Shown: positions 45,688 to 55,819, counted from the first letter of the stretch. The stretch: 64,000 nt of DNA from Thermococcus siculi (GCF_002214505.1 NZ_CP015103.1:1178001-1242000), one strand, 5' to 3'. Made by a program: numbers and translations. Notes: generated from the letters alone by a model not told the origin.

Positions 45688-45705
45688 GGCAAAATTTTTA
45701 TACTT
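45688..45705 (+). promoter_or_regulatory. Promoter of the ABC exporter operon
   Basis: GGCAAAATTTTTATACTT, a BRE/TATA element about 55-70 bases before the permease start. The gap 45,546-45,687 shows nothing else. Confidence 0.55.
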
Positions 45706-45757
45706 TCGGTGTTAGTGAAAACTGAGTGGGTTTAACGCTGAATGGGAGGTATGGAAT

Positions 45758-46627
45758 GTGTTTTGGGGATTCGAACTTGAGTTCAAGCAGAGCCTCCGCA
45801 CGAAGAAGCTCTGGGTCATACTCGGAGTGATGATGCTCCTCTACGTTCCGGGGTTCTACCTTCAGAAATCCAGCGGGAGGGAGATAGAGACCGTTGGAGA
45901 AGCCATCTCCGCGCTCATCAACAGCATCAACGGCCTGGGAGCGTTCTTCATAGGGATACTGGCGATTCTCATCGGGGCAACGGCCATAAACAGCGAGATA
46001 GAGAAGGGCACCCTCAGGGTGGCCATGAGCAAGCCAATAAAGCGGCTCGGTTACATAGGTGGCAAGTTCCTTGCCCACACCGTCGTTCTCCTGCTGGCGC
46101 TTCTCCTAACCACGGTGATAGGAATAATCGGCGTCGCCTGGCTCGGCGCTCCGATTACGGGGAAGCTGGTAACTGATTCTCTCCTGCTCAACGGCCTGCT
46201 TCTGCTGGCGATGATACAGCTCGTTGCGCTGGGATACATAATCTCCACGACGGTGAAGTCATCAAGCACGGCCCTCGGCGTCGCCTTGGTCATAATGTTC
46301 GTGGTCTTCATGATAATGCCGGCCATCGTTCAGTTCATGGCGGCGAAGGACACCCTACTGACGGAGAACCCCGACTTCGAGGCCTATCAGGAAAAGGTCA
46401 AGGATTACCAGACGAAGTACCTCTTCTACGTCCCGACGACGCAGATAGACGTCATACTGAGCGATGCGACGGTGGTCAGGGGGGACATAGGCAGACCCGA
46501 GATCGAGTACCTGGGCATCGGGCACGCCATCAGGGAGAATCCCGTCAACCTCGGCATCCTCCTTGGCCTGACCCTGGTCTACCTGGGCATCACGTTCTAC
46601 CGCTTCCTCCGCATGGATCTGAGGTGA
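45758..46627 (+). CDS. ABC transporter permease (ABC-2 type)
   Basis: A 289-residue membrane protein with six segments, of the ABC-2 group with one large outer loop between segments 5 and 6 (residues 190-245). It begins WGFELEFKQSLRTKKLWVIL, typical of this group. It pairs with the ATPase that follows, whose start overlaps its stop (TGATG). The substrate cannot be told; such pairs export small molecules or maintain the envelope. GTG at 45,758 has GGGAGGTATGGAAT before it. Confidence 0.85.
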   Translation: MFWGFELEFKQSLRTKKLWVILGVMMLLYVPGFYLQKSSGREIETVGEAISALINSINGLGAFFIGILAILIGATAINSEIEKGTLRVAMSKPIKRLGYIGGKFLAHTVVLLLALLLTTVIGIIGVAWLGAPITGKLVTDSLLLNGLLLLAMIQLVALGYIISTTVKSSSTALGVALVIMFVVFMIMPAIVQFMAAKDTLLTENPDFEAYQEKVKDYQTKYLFYVPTTQIDVILSDATVVRGDIGRPEIEYLGIGHAIRENPVNLGILLGLTLVYLGITFYRFLRMDLR

Positions 46628-47550
46628 TGACGGTGATAAGGATAGAAAACCTTGTCAAGTTCTACAAAGACGTGAAGGCCCTCGACGGCCTCAACCTTGA
46701 GGTTAAGCCCGGCCAGGTCTACGGCTTCCTCGGGCCGAATGGAGCTGGGAAGAGCACCACGATACTGAGCGCCCTCGGCCTCATCTTTCCCCAGGAGGGA
46801 CGCATCCAGCTCTTTGAGATGGAGGTCTTCAGAGATGGGAAGTTTGACGAGAACAAGCTCGTCGAGGCCAAAAAGAGGATCGGCTACATGCCCGAGCACG
46901 CGACGCTCTGGGACTTCATGACTCCCCTCCAGACCCTCGAGATAATAGGCGAGGCCTTCGGCATTCCAAAGGCGGAGAGGGAGAAACGTGCGAGGGAACT
47001 TCTCGAACTGGTGAACCTCTGGGAGGACAGGAACCGGAAGGTCGGAAAGTTCTCCAAGGGCATGCGTCAGAGGCTCCTCCTGGCTCAGGCCCTCATAAAC
47101 GACCCTGACCTGCTCATTCTCGACGAGCCGATGACGGGACTCGATCCGACTGGAATAGCGGAGTTCAAGGACATCATCAGGGAGCAGAAGAAGGCCGGGA
47201 AGACGGTCTTTTTCTCCAGCCACATCCTCGCGCACGTCGAGGAAATCTGCGATACCGTTGGGGTCATCGTTAAGGGGAAGCTCCGCGTTGAGGACAGCCT
47301 CGACAGGATAAAGAGTGAGTTCCTGAAGAAGGCGGGCTATACTATAATCCTCGAGACGAACGCTCCCGTGGACTTCACGGGCGTTGAGTGGACGGTGTCG
47401 CCCCTCGGGGAGAAGAAGTACCGGATAGTGGCGCCGGAGGATATAAGAGAGGAACTCCACGACTTCGTCTCCGCCAGGGGCGCCAAGATACTCACGATGC
47501 AGGTGAAAGAACCCAGCCTGGAGGAGATATTCCTGAAAATGGTGGAGTGA
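46627..47550 (+). CDS. ABC transporter ATP-binding protein
   Basis: A 307-residue ATPase, partner of the permease before it. Walker A is GPNGAGKST, the signature is FSKGMRQRLLLAQAL, Walker B is LLILDEPMTGLDP, with the H loop SSHILAHVEEI. The C-terminal 90 residues form the extra domain of this subfamily. The overlap ATG at 46,627 is given, but GTG at 46,633 has better spacing from GAGGTG and gives the usual VIRIENLVKFYKD start. Confidence 0.9.
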   Translation: MTVIRIENLVKFYKDVKALDGLNLEVKPGQVYGFLGPNGAGKSTTILSALGLIFPQEGRIQLFEMEVFRDGKFDENKLVEAKKRIGYMPEHATLWDFMTPLQTLEIIGEAFGIPKAEREKRARELLELVNLWEDRNRKVGKFSKGMRQRLLLAQALINDPDLLILDEPMTGLDPTGIAEFKDIIREQKKAGKTVFFSSHILAHVEEICDTVGVIVKGKLRVEDSLDRIKSEFLKKAGYTIILETNAPVDFTGVEWTVSPLGEKKYRIVAPEDIREELHDFVSARGAKILTMQVKEPSLEEIFLKMVE

Positions 47551-47553
47551 GGG

Positions 47554-48819
47554 CTAGACCCTGGCCCTCTCGAATTCCTCTTTTCTGTCGAGCGGTTTTG
47601 TGGCGTCGATGCCCCACTTCGCTGTCAGGCTCTTTGTTGAGGACGGGTCCAGGGAGCTTCCCCTCGCGTTGGGGATGATTACAAGATCTCTGTCTGCCTG
47701 GAAGCGCGTCGCTATCGCCCACTCCACCTCTCTGTCGTCGTAGATGTTTATGTCCTCATCGACGACAACAACGTGCTTTAGGCTGGGATGCCCGGCGAAA
47801 GCCGCCAGAATCGCGTTCTTGCCATCGCCGTCGTGCTGTTTGGTGATTGAGACGACCGCGTGGAGCCACATTGCCCCTCCTTCGGTCAGGCGGACGCCGT
47901 GAACCTTTGGTACAACCCTCTTGACGCTCGCGTATATCTGCGGCTCCTTTGGAAGGCCCATCAGCATGAAGTGCTCGTAGCCGCCCGGAAGGAGCGCGTG
48001 GAATATCGGACTATCGACGTGGTACATCCTCTCGAAGACCACCAGAGGCTGCTTCCTCACGTAGTCGTAGGTGCCGGTTATATCAACGAATGGCCCCTCA
48101 TCGACCAGCTCGGGTGTTATCCTCGCCTCAAAGACGAACTCGCTCTCCACAGGAACGGGGATTCCGTCGAGGTCAACTACTTCCAGCGGCCTTCCAAAGG
48201 CTTTCTCGCTCATCCTCGATGCTATCTCAAGCTCGCTGATTCCATAGGCTGTGCTCACGGCTCCGGCCAAAAGGAGGTGTATCGGGTTTCCGACGATGAT
48301 TCTAACGTCGAGTTCCTCTCCCCTCTCCGCCTTATCCTTCCACATGGAGTAGAGATGCCTCGGGACGAGCCTTATGGCGGCGGGTTTATCGTCGCGCACC
48401 ATTATCCTGTGGAAGGACAGGTTCACGAAGCCGTTATCGTCCTTCGCTATGACCATTGCGGAGGTGAAGTACTGGCCGCCGTCCTTAGGGTAGTACTTCG
48501 GAACGGGCAGTTCCCGGAGCGAGAAATCACCTGTTGAGTTCCGGAGGAAAGGTGCCTTCTCTACGGTCCTGCAGGGGGCGGGATTCTCCATGGCGTCGGC
48601 GATGAATCTCGTGAGATCCTCCTTTGTGATGCCCAGGTACGAGGCTATTCTCTCCCTGGTGCTCCAGATGTTGCCCGCAACTTCCCAGCCGTCCACGTCC
48701 CTGAAGAGAACGGGCCTATCGCGGTACTTCACCAGGTAACGGGTCACGCCCAGCTCTTTGCTCACGGGTTCCTCGACGATGACCGTCTCTCCAAGACGCT
48801 CGATTATTTCTCTCAGCAT
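47554..48819 (-). CDS. UbiD family decarboxylase
   Basis: A 421-residue prenylated-FMN-dependent decarboxylase. Seen: [14 protein letters not shown] (family N-terminal domain), [35 protein letters not shown] and [16 protein letters not shown]. In many archaea a UbiD homologue decarboxylates anhydromevalonate phosphate in the modified mevalonate pathway, which would suit the HMG-CoA reductase gene 10 kb away, but aromatic acids remain possible. ATG at 48,819 has GGTGATAGG before it, so the longer frame from 48,909 is not used. Confidence 0.85.
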   Translation of the reverse strand: MLREIIERLGETVIVEEPVSKELGVTRYLVKYRDRPVLFRDVDGWEVAGNIWSTRERIASYLGITKEDLTRFIADAMENPAPCRTVEKAPFLRNSTGDFSLRELPVPKYYPKDGGQYFTSAMVIAKDDNGFVNLSFHRIMVRDDKPAAIRLVPRHLYSMWKDKAERGEELDVRIIVGNPIHLLLAGAVSTAYGISELEIASRMSEKAFGRPLEVVDLDGIPVPVESEFVFEARITPELVDEGPFVDITGTYDYVRKQPLVVFERMYHVDSPIFHALLPGGYEHFMLMGLPKEPQIYASVKRVVPKVHGVRLTEGGAMWLHAVVSITKQHDGDGKNAILAAFAGHPSLKHVVVVDEDINIYDDREVEWAIATRFQADRDLVIIPNARGSSLDPSSTKSLTAKWGIDATKPLDRKEEFERARV

Positions 48820-48886
48820 CCTATCACCTGGGATTAATGTTCCAAAAGGCCTATAAAGCCTTTTTCCAAACTTCCGGTGATTGATC

Positions 48887-50287
48887 ATGCCCATGGTTGT
48901 CCTTCGCATCCCGGACGGTTCGGCACTGGTGAAGATCGAGAAGGCTGACCCCCAGGTCTACTTCAAGATATACGAACTCCTGAGCTACAAGAGGGACTTT
49001 GGCAAGTGGGAAAAGCCGGAGAGCCTCTACGACCCCTACGAGAGAACCTTTCCGGTTGGTGTTCTGCCCAGGGTCAAGAAGTTCCTGAACTGCAAGGGCT
49101 ACCGCGTCCGCGTCAAGGACGAGCGCCAGGTGAGGGGGGTTAAGCTCAACTCCACATGGAACGAGAACTACGTCATGCGCAAATATCAGCAACGCGCCGT
49201 TAAGAAGGCCCTCCGGGAGAAGATGGGAGTTCTCGCCCTTCCGGTTGGAAGCGGAAAGACCGTCGTTGGGCTGAGGATAATCCACGAGCTTGACCTTTCG
49301 GCGCTCGTCGTCGTCCACACGAAGGAACTCCTCTACCAGTGGGCCGACAAGGTGAGGGAAGTCCTCGGCGTTGAGCCTGGAATAGTTGGGGACAACAAGT
49401 GGGAAGAGGGGGGCGTTACAATAGCGATGATACAGACCCTTCTCTCGAGGGGTGCCGACAAGCTCCAGAATGACTACGCCATCGTCATGTTCGACGAGTG
49501 TCACAGGACTTCTGCGGCGGAGAAGTTCTACCAGCTCGGCCTCTCTCTGCCCCAGGTCTACCGCTTCGGCCTCTCCGCAACCCCCTGGAGGCGCGTTAGG
49601 GGGGAGGAGATAAAGATAGAAGCCGTCGTCGGGCCGACTATATTCGAGGTAAAAGCCGAGGATCTCATCAAGGAGAAGTTCCTCGCCAAGCCGCGCTTTG
49701 AAATCATAACCTACGAGTCGACAATGCCCTCCTTCAGCGAGCGCTACAAGGAGCTTTACGAGGACATGATAATGAACAACGACGAGAGGAACCTCGCCGT
49801 GGTTGAGAAGGCCGTTGAGCTTGCCAGGAAGGGCCACCGCGTCCTCATCGACGTCAAGAGGATAGAGCACGGCAAGATACTGAAGAAAATGCTCGAGGAG
49901 AGGGGCATTAAGGCGGAGTTCCTCAGCTCGAAGAGTCCAAACCGGTGGGAGATACTGGAGGCCTTTAAAGAGGGCGAGATTCCGGTTCTCATCTCGACCC
50001 TCCTCAAAGAGGGCGTTGACATACCGGAGATATCCGCCATAATCCTCGCCGGCGGAGGAAAGAGCGACATAATGACGATCCAGACGATAGGGCGCGCCCT
50101 GAGGCCCAAGAAGGGCATGAAGGCTGTAATAGTCGACGTCCAGGACGACGACCCGCTGCTCTTCACGCACTTTATCGAGAGGCAGAAGGCGCTTAAGCAG
50201 TACTACGGCAAATACTACGATAGGGAGATGGCGTCAAAGCTCGAGGAGAGCGTCCCCAAAAAGCGCCGCCCTCGTAAGCGCTCTTGA
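48887..50287 (+). CDS. XPB-type DNA helicase (SF2, DECH box)
   Basis: A 466-residue superfamily 2 helicase. Motif I is [13 protein letters not shown], motif II is [10 protein letters not shown], motif III is [10 protein letters not shown], motif V is [13 protein letters not shown] and motif VI is [13 protein letters not shown] short N-terminal domain (residues 1-95) precedes the core and a basic tail (KKRRPRKRS) ends it. It resembles the compact archaeal XPB/UvsW group, acting in repair or fork processing; no Bax1 partner is adjacent. ATG at 48,887 has GGTGATTGATC before it. Its end overlaps truA by 54 bases. Confidence 0.85.
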   Translation: MPMVVLRIPDGSALVKIEKADPQVYFKIYELLSYKRDFGKWEKPESLYDPYERTFPVGVLPRVKKFLNCKGYRVRVKDERQVRGVKLNSTWNENYVMRKYQQRAVKKALREKMGVLALPVGSGKTVVGLRIIHELDLSALVVVHTKELLYQWADKVREVLGVEPGIVGDNKWEEGGVTIAMIQTLLSRGADKLQNDYAIVMFDECHRTSAAEKFYQLGLSLPQVYRFGLSATPWRRVRGEEIKIEAVVGPTIFEVKAEDLIKEKFLAKPRFEIITYESTMPSFSERYKELYEDMIMNNDERNLAVVEKAVELARKGHRVLIDVKRIEHGKILKKMLEERGIKAEFLSSKSPNRWEILEAFKEGEIPVLISTLLKEGVDIPEISAIILAGGGKSDIMTIQTIGRALRPKKGMKAVIVDVQDDDPLLFTHFIERQKALKQYYGKYYDREMASKLEESVPKKRRPRKRS

Positions 50288-51037
50288 GTAGCGCTCGAAG
50301 AGATCCCTTTTTGCCCTTTTTAGACCCCTTTCATCAACCCTGAACTCAACGTCCGGGTAATCGATGTGCCAGAGGATCAGTCCCTCGGGCGGTGCCGGCG
50401 GAACTTTTTTGGTGTACTGTCCTTCCAGCGCCCTCCTGATTTCCTCCGGCTCCATGATTCCCAGCCCGCAGAATCGTATGGCGTTAACAATCCTCCGTGC
50501 CATCTCCCAGAGGAAGCTCTTTCCCTCTATCTCAATTACGTAGTAGCCGGGCCTCTCCCCGATTTCAACTCCGGTTATCTCCCTCACCGGGTCCTTCCCG
50601 GGTTCGAGCCTCGCAAAGGCCGAGAAGTCGTGCTTCCCCATGAAAAGCCGGGCGCAATCCTTCATCTTTGCTAGGTCGAAACCCTCGTTGACAAGGTAGT
50701 AGCGGTATGTCTTCGACTTTGCCCAGAAGCGCGGGTGGAAATCTTCCGGAACCTCCGCAACTCCGAGAACCCAGACATCGCGGAGGTGGTGGTTCAGAAC
50801 CTCCGCCCTGACCAGGTCGGGTCTATCTGCGGCGTTGAAGGCAACGACATTGAAGAACGCAGAAACTCCCCTGTCAGTTCTAGAGGCGCCTTTGAAAGCC
50901 GAGCTTTCTGCGTCTCTGATTATCCTCAGCTTGGTTAGGGCCTTGAGCACTTCACCCTCAACGGTTCTAACATCCGGCTGTCTCTGAAAACCGTAAAATG
51001 CGGTCCCATCGTAGGCTATTCTGAGCGCGAACCTCAT
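50234..51037 (-). CDS. truA: tRNA pseudouridine synthase A
   Basis: A 267-residue enzyme that makes pseudouridine at positions 38-40 of tRNAs. The catalytic Asp lies in KGASRTDRGVSAFFN; the start ALRIAYDGTAFYGFQRQPD and the ARLEPGKDPVREI region (in part) are typical. ATG at 51,037 follows CCGGGGGAC. The 3' end overlaps the convergent helicase gene by 54 bases, longer than is usual here. Confidence 0.92.
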   Translation of the reverse strand: MRFALRIAYDGTAFYGFQRQPDVRTVEGEVLKALTKLRIIRDAESSAFKGASRTDRGVSAFFNVVAFNAADRPDLVRAEVLNHHLRDVWVLGVAEVPEDFHPRFWAKSKTYRYYLVNEGFDLAKMKDCARLFMGKHDFSAFARLEPGKDPVREITGVEIGERPGYYVIEIEGKSFLWEMARRIVNAIRFCGLGIMEPEEIRRALEGQYTKKVPPAPPEGLILWHIDYPDVEFRVDERGLKRAKRDLFERYSRALTRAALFGDALLEL

Positions 51038-51195
51038 GTCCCCCGGTTCTCCGTTGGGGTATAAATGTCTTTTCGAGTCCCGCCGATGGTGTGACGGATT
51101 ATTTTACCAATGTAAACCCCAATTTTGGAGACTATTCAATGCGAGCTGGAAAAGATTGATAAAGGACCCTGAGAACTTCGACTGGAGGTGGGAAA

Positions 51196-51288
51196 ATGGA
51201 AGGGTTTGTCGACGTCGAGGTGCTCGAGAACGTTACCAACTTCGAGATAATGTGCATCTTCATGGAAAGGAGAAAAGAAAGCTGCTAA
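51196..51288 (+). CDS. 30-residue ORF with strong ribosome site, possible gene remnant
   Basis: ATG at 51,196 is preceded by GGAGGTGGGAAA, among the strongest ribosome sites in the window, yet the frame ends after 30 codons. Its VLENVTNFEIMCIF resembles GLGNLANFIMIFIA in the remnant at 54,689, so it may be the start of a gene family present only as fragments here. It is either a true short peptide or a truncated gene. The 255-base gap between truA and pheT holds nothing else. Confidence 0.35.
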   Translation: MEGFVDVEVLENVTNFEIMCIFMERRKESC

Positions 51289-51291
51289 GGG

Positions 51292-52998
51292 TTAGAGGTA
51301 CGGCTCCCTGTAGAGGGGGGCCAGAAACATCTCAAATACCGCGACCGGCATCTCTATTCCCCATTTCTCCAGCACCGCGGGGTGTATCTCTCCAATGATG
51401 CCTATCGTTCTGCCGTCGATCACTATTCTTCCGGCCCTTCCGGGGATGAAGCTCGGGTGCTCGACCTCTTCCAGGCTGTAGTCAAAGCCGAGGTGGTGCA
51501 TGACGCTGTCGAGTATCTCCTTCGCCTCGGTGAAGGTCACGCGCGGGTGTGCCAGAGCCACTGCCAGCTTGCTCTCGCTGACGGTCTTGGTTTCCCTGGT
51601 CTCGTCTATGAGGGTCGCCTTCCCGACCTCGAATATTCTCTGCGGGTACTCCTCGTGGGTGTTCTGGCTCAGGAAGTCGAGCAAGCTGGGAATCAGCCAG
51701 ACCCTCAGGGCGGACCACTTGGGACTTATCGGGTTCTCTATCTCGACGATTTCAGCCGGCGGGTGGCTGAAGTAGTCCCTTCCAAAGTCAAGGTTCATCT
51801 TCCCGTACTGCGCCTCCCTGTTCGTCAGGTTGAAGGTCATGACCTCCTGGAGGCCGTAGCCGACCATAAGTTCTCTAACTGCGTCCTCGAACTCGACGAA
51901 CTTGTCTCCCCTTCCCTGGACGGCGAGCTTTGGCTCCTCCGGCTCGATCTCGTTGTAGCCGTAGGCTATGAGAACGTCCTCAAGAACGTCCCTCGCGTGC
52001 ATTATGTCGTCGCGGAATGCAGGATAGAGGAGCTTCGCCTTTCCATCCTCCAGTTTAACCTCATACATCATTCTCTCGAGGAGTTCCTTGATTTCCTCAT
52101 CGCTCAGCCCAAGGCCGGAAAGCTTCTTTATGTAGTCCAGCTCGACCTCGAACTCCTTCGGCTTTAAGGCAGGCGTCTCGATCTTGAAGTCAGGGTATAC
52201 GACCTTAACGCTCGTTATCTTCCCACCGCGCTCCGCCAGTGCAGTAACGACGACGTTGAGGGCGAGCATGATCTTGTTCAAATCCCAGCCGGTTACATCG
52301 ACAAAGACGTTCCTGGTCTCAGTGGTTACCCTGCCGGTTATCTCTGAGTTGATAATCGGCGGCATCGAGAGGACCTTGCCCTCCGAATCAACGAGGAGCG
52401 GGTAATAGGGCTTGTCCCTTATGAGGTGGCCATACTCCTTCCCCTTCTCGTGCTTCTCCAGGATTTCCTCGAGGCTCATCTCCTTCTCGAAGCCGAGGGG
52501 AACAAAGCGCTCGCTCTTCTCCGCTGCCCTGTAATATATTGGAGGCTTCACCCTGTCGAAGTCGAAGATGCCTATCGCTACCTCCCTTCTCCTCCTCCCG
52601 AAGGTGAGAGCCACCTTCTCCTGGAGGTTTATCATCTGCTTCAATGCCTCTTCGTCGAGGTTTAGCCCTTCAACGACCGCGTAGACACCGTAGGGCCTTA
52701 CCTCCTTCAGATTCTCGTCAACGTAGACGGTAACGTCGCTCTTCTCAACCTCGTAGTGCGGAAGGCCCCTCTCCATGCCGAGCGCCCACTTTATCTGCCT
52801 CGCTATTCCTTCGGCGCTCCAGAGGTCGGGCCTGTTGGTGTCCTTGGAGTCCGCCTTGAAGTAGATTTCACCGTTCTCCTCCCACACGTCGTCCAGCTCG
52901 CACTTGGCGTAGAGGAAGAGGTCCTCCCACTCCCCGACGCTGAACTCCTTTCCAACGAGCCTCTCAAGGTCGCGCTTTGAAACGTCGAACTTCGGCAT
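51292..52998 (-). CDS. pheT: Phenylalanyl-tRNA synthetase beta subunit
   Basis: A 568-residue archaeal-type beta subunit. It has an N-terminal domain with KFDVSKRDLERLVGKEF, the B3/B4 editing module (VRPYGVYAVVEGLNLD region), the B5 fold (LDYIKKLSGLGLSDEEIKEL) and the catalytic-like core with VEIENPISPKWSALRVWLIP. It pairs with PheS for charging tRNA-Phe. ATG at 52,998 has GAGGTGATGCTC before it. It starts 11 bases after the pheS stop in the same operon. Confidence 0.96.
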   Translation of the reverse strand: MPKFDVSKRDLERLVGKEFSVGEWEDLFLYAKCELDDVWEENGEIYFKADSKDTNRPDLWSAEGIARQIKWALGMERGLPHYEVEKSDVTVYVDENLKEVRPYGVYAVVEGLNLDEEALKQMINLQEKVALTFGRRRREVAIGIFDFDRVKPPIYYRAAEKSERFVPLGFEKEMSLEEILEKHEKGKEYGHLIRDKPYYPLLVDSEGKVLSMPPIINSEITGRVTTETRNVFVDVTGWDLNKIMLALNVVVTALAERGGKITSVKVVYPDFKIETPALKPKEFEVELDYIKKLSGLGLSDEEIKELLERMMYEVKLEDGKAKLLYPAFRDDIMHARDVLEDVLIAYGYNEIEPEEPKLAVQGRGDKFVEFEDAVRELMVGYGLQEVMTFNLTNREAQYGKMNLDFGRDYFSHPPAEIVEIENPISPKWSALRVWLIPSLLDFLSQNTHEEYPQRIFEVGKATLIDETRETKTVSESKLAVALAHPRVTFTEAKEILDSVMHHLGFDYSLEEVEHPSFIPGRAGRIVIDGRTIGIIGEIHPAVLEKWGIEMPVAVFEMFLAPLYREPYL

Positions 52999-53008
52999 GA
53001 GCATCACC

Positions 53009-54514
53009 TCACCAGACGAGCCTCGCTTCCCTAAGCCACCTCAGGTCGTAGCTGAAGAGGTAGCGAATGTCGTCTATTCCGAGCTTGAACATGGCCAGCC
53101 TGTCTATTCCTATTCCCCACGCTATGACCGGTGCGTCGATTCCAAGTGCTTTCGTCATCTCCTCCCTGAATATTCCAGCACCGCCGAACTCGACCCAGCC
53201 GAGTTCAGGGTGATAGGCGCTCATCTGGACGCTCGGCTCGGTGAACGGGTAGTAGTCCGGGAGGAACTTCACCTTCTTCGCCCCTGCGATCTCAACCGCG
53301 AAGCGCTTGAGTATCCCGAGCAGGTGCCTAAAGGTCAGGTCTTCGCCAACGACGAACCCGTCCACCTGGTTGAACTCTATGAGGTGGGTCCTGTCGAGCA
53401 CATCTGGCCTGAACACGCGCTGTATCGTGAAGTATTTACCAGGTATCTCGACGCCCTTGGCGAGCTGCCTCCCGCTGAGTGCCGTCCCGTGTGCCCTCGG
53501 CATGAGGAGCATGGCCCTCTCCGGCGACCAGACGTAGCCCCAGCCTCTCGATCCAGTATCGCCGCCGTGCTCGTGAGCCGCCTTCACTCTGGCAACGAGT
53601 TCCTCAACCGGCAGGTAGCCGCTCTTGGGGTACCTGAGCTGGTATGTGTCCGTCCACTCCCTAGCCGGGTGGTTCTGGGGCTGGAAGAGCGCGTCGAAGT
53701 TCCAGAATTGGGTTTCTATCATGCTCTCCGAGACCATCTCTATGAAGCCCATCTCGATGAGCCTTCTCCTTATCTTGTCGAGGAAGGCCCTGTAGGGCTG
53801 CTTCTTGCCCGGGTAGAACCTCCTCACCGGGGCCTTGATGTCAAACTTCCTGAACTCAACTTCCTTCCACTTGCCCGACTTTATCAGTTCCGGGGTTAGG
53901 ACAGAAACTTCCCTCTTCAGCTCGATGCCCTTCTTCATCAGCTCCTCTCCAGCGGGGGTTATCTCGACCTCCCTCTCGGTGACGGTGTCCTCCTCGGCTA
54001 TCTTTCTCCTCTTGAGTTCCTTGACTGGGATCAGCTTCTCAATCTCGCTCAGCGGGACGGTTTCCTTCTCCGCAAGGAGCTTGAGCGCTCTGTCGATGAC
54101 CCTCTCGCCAGCTTCCCTTCCTTTGTCGGTTATCTCTAGGATGAGCTTCCCTTCCTCTTTCCTAACGCTGGCCCAACCTTCCCTCCTGAGAAGGCCGACT
54201 ATCGGCTTCAGCTCGTCCTCGCTGAGAACCTCCTTGAGGTCGTCGAGGGTAACTTTCCCTCTCTCACGGAGGAGCTTTAGCGCCCTCCACTCTGGGAGGC
54301 CGATTTGAGCGTACCTCCTCCCGGTCTCAGTTATCTTAACGACCTTCTCGCTCCTCTCGTGGAGCTTAGCAAGTCCCTTGGCCTGGAGGCCGAGAACTGA
54401 GCGCATAACGGCGACCTGGTCGAGGCCGGTTCTTTCAACGAGTTCTTCGAATTTGACCCTTTTGGTCTCGCCGAGTTTTATGAGCGTGAGCTTCTCCTGG
54501 TAGCTTAGCTCCAT
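53009..54514 (-). CDS. pheS: Phenylalanyl-tRNA synthetase alpha subunit
   Basis: A 501-residue class II catalytic subunit. Residues 1-170 hold winged-helix modules that bind tRNA ([20 protein letters not shown]). The core has motif 2 ([27 protein letters not shown]) and motif 3 ([17 protein letters not shown]). ATG at 54,514 has GGAGGTGGCACT before it, so the longer frame from 54,592 is not used. It is the first gene of the pheST operon. Confidence 0.96.
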   Translation of the reverse strand: MELSYQEKLTLIKLGETKRVKFEELVERTGLDQVAVMRSVLGLQAKGLAKLHERSEKVVKITETGRRYAQIGLPEWRALKLLRERGKVTLDDLKEVLSEDELKPIVGLLRREGWASVRKEEGKLILEITDKGREAGERVIDRALKLLAEKETVPLSEIEKLIPVKELKRRKIAEEDTVTEREVEITPAGEELMKKGIELKREVSVLTPELIKSGKWKEVEFRKFDIKAPVRRFYPGKKQPYRAFLDKIRRRLIEMGFIEMVSESMIETQFWNFDALFQPQNHPAREWTDTYQLRYPKSGYLPVEELVARVKAAHEHGGDTGSRGWGYVWSPERAMLLMPRAHGTALSGRQLAKGVEIPGKYFTIQRVFRPDVLDRTHLIEFNQVDGFVVGEDLTFRHLLGILKRFAVEIAGAKKVKFLPDYYPFTEPSVQMSAYHPELGWVEFGGAGIFREEMTKALGIDAPVIAWGIGIDRLAMFKLGIDDIRYLFSYDLRWLREARLVW

Positions 54515-54688
54515 AGTGCCACCTCCCGGTGTGAGTGGGCAAGAGAACTTAAGAGAATTGCGGTTGAAGAAGTGCCGGAAGAAACCTGTCAAATTCGTCC
54601 CTCTTTTCCTGTTCCCCAGTATTATACCCTCCGGTAGGAGGGAAATGGTCGACTACCAGTACCCCCAAGAGGAAGATAATCCTTTCGT

Positions 54689-54832
54689 ATAACGAGCCTA
54701 ATAGGACTCGGCAACCTCGCCAACTTCATAATGATATTCATCGCCCACGGCCGCTACAAGGAGCTGAGGAAGGCCTTTCTCATTCTCCAGATCGCGGAGA
54801 AGAGAAACGCCGAGGTGTCGATTAAAATCTAA
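54689..54832 (+). pseudogene. Gene remnant beside the toxin-antitoxin cassette
   Basis: An open stretch reads SLIGLGNLANFIMIFIAHGR, then YKELRKAFLILQIAEKRN, to TAA at 54,830, without a start or a ribosome site. It is the 3' end of an unknown gene, possibly membrane-associated. Its last 17 codons recur in front of the second cassette (55,741-55,790). The interval 54,515-54,688 shows only a short ORF after GGAGGGAA and no other signal. Confidence 0.4.
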
Positions 54833-54861
54833 AGCTCCCCAGCCTCTTTTAGAATTCTTTC
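54783..54861. repeat. 79-bp direct repeat, copy 1, end of a duplicated cassette
   Basis: Matches 55,741-55,819 at about 70 of 79 positions, without gaps, 958 bases apart. It covers the end of the remnant ORF and the last codons of the PIN gene (last 31 bases identical). Confidence 0.75.
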
Positions 54862-55308
54862 ATAAAGCTCCTCGCTTAACCAGAAGCCGGTGGCCTTCAG
54901 CCTTTCTAGTTCTTCCATCAGGCTCTCTATCTTTCCCAGGAGTTTCGCCCTGAGAAGAACGCCTATGGTTCCGACAACCTTAAGCCCTAAGGCTCTTGCC
55001 ACTTCCCGTCCGTCGTAGTCGTCAATCAGAATCAGCTCTGCGTTCCTTTCGAGGGCAAGAACGATCGCCTCGCTCTCCCCCTCATCCAGTTCAAGCATTA
55101 AGGCGCGCTTCAGCTTCTCGTCTGATATATTCTCAACTTTGATCCACTTGGCGTTTTTAATGGCTAAGGCGTCCTCCGAGTTCCCACCTTCAAGGACGCA
55201 CTCTCTATAAACGGCTGCAGGAATACTTATCTCCCCAAAGAACTCCTGGAGAAGTTCGAGCCTGCCTATCTTTGCCAGATGGATTAAGGGCGTTGAGTCA
55301 CTTACCAC
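54829..55308 (-). CDS. PIN-domain toxin (DUF3368), copy 1
   Basis: A 159-residue DUF3368 PIN protein, a predicted ribonuclease toxin. Seen: VVSDSTPLIHLAKIGRLELL at the start, LDEGESEAIVLAL, LILIDDYDGREVARALGL and the ending YERILKEAGEL. All acidic residues of the family are kept. GTG at 55,308 lies within the 3' end of its antitoxin gene, so the longer frame from 55,383 is not used. The second copy at 55,787 has the same last nine residues. Confidence 0.82.
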   Translation of the reverse strand: MVSDSTPLIHLAKIGRLELLQEFFGEISIPAAVYRECVLEGGNSEDALAIKNAKWIKVENISDEKLKRALMLELDEGESEAIVLALERNAELILIDDYDGREVARALGLKVVGTIGVLLRAKLLGKIESLMEELERLKATGFWLSEELYERILKEAGEL

Positions 55309-55546
55309 GGGCAAAGGCAACGTCCTCCTCGAGTTCTCTCTCAGTATAGTGCCTTGGAACCTTTCTCGTGGCCAGTTCCTCAAGGAACTCCCTCTTTGTC
55401 ATTCCTGCAAGTTTGGCGGCTTTTCCAAGCGGGAGAACGCCCCTTTGGTAGAGAATAACCGCGAGGTCAACCCTCAGCTCTCTCTCCACTTCTCCCTTCG
55501 GAAGCTTCATGGCGGTGATTACGTCATCGGGAATTACTATCTCCAT
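55298..55546 (-). CDS. UPF0175 family antitoxin, copy 1
   Basis: An 82-residue UPF0175 protein: EIVIPDDVITAMKLPKGEVE, then the helix-turn-helix LPLGKAAKLAGMTKREFLEELA. The family binds DNA and is usually found before DUF3368 PIN toxins as here, with an 11-base overlap. It probably represses its own operon and neutralises the toxin. Confidence 0.82.
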   Translation of the reverse strand: MEIVIPDDVITAMKLPKGEVERELRVDLAVILYQRGVLPLGKAAKLAGMTKREFLEELATRKVPRHYTERELEEDVAFARGK

Positions 55547-55786
55547 ACTCCCACCGTGGGGAGGTTGGTATTTCAGTTTTTAAACCCTTTCGTTTTATAG
55601 GAGATAAAGCTTAGGTGCCTCCCGAATTCGCTCGGTTAGCTGGGGATACGGTGGAATTCTCATTCCGGCGGCTGTGATGAGCTACCAAGACTTAGAGAGC
55701 CGAACACATAACCACACACAACAAAGGAGAAGATTTTTCCTTCTCCAGATCACGGAGAAGAGAAACGCCGGGGCCTTGGTCAAGCT
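55547..55786. other. Intergenic region between the two toxin-antitoxin cassettes
   Basis: 240 bases without a complete gene. The first 50 bases hold the minus-strand promoter of copy 1 (AAAGGGTTTAAAAAC, 55,574-55,590). The last 50 are the duplicated remnant tail. The middle shows short protein-like pieces in several frames and no clear signal. Confidence 0.4.
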
Positions 55787-55819
55787 CTAAAGCTCCCCAG
55801 CCTCTTTTAGAATTCTTTC
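55741..55819. repeat. 79-bp direct repeat, copy 2
   Basis: The second copy of the repeat at 54,783-54,861; the distance of 958 bases equals the size of one remnant/PIN/UPF0175 unit. Confidence 0.75.

Noticed and set aside
48851-50170. 439-codon ORF antisense to the XPB-type helicase
   Set aside because: The plus strand encodes all helicase motifs; the minus frame has none and no start signals.
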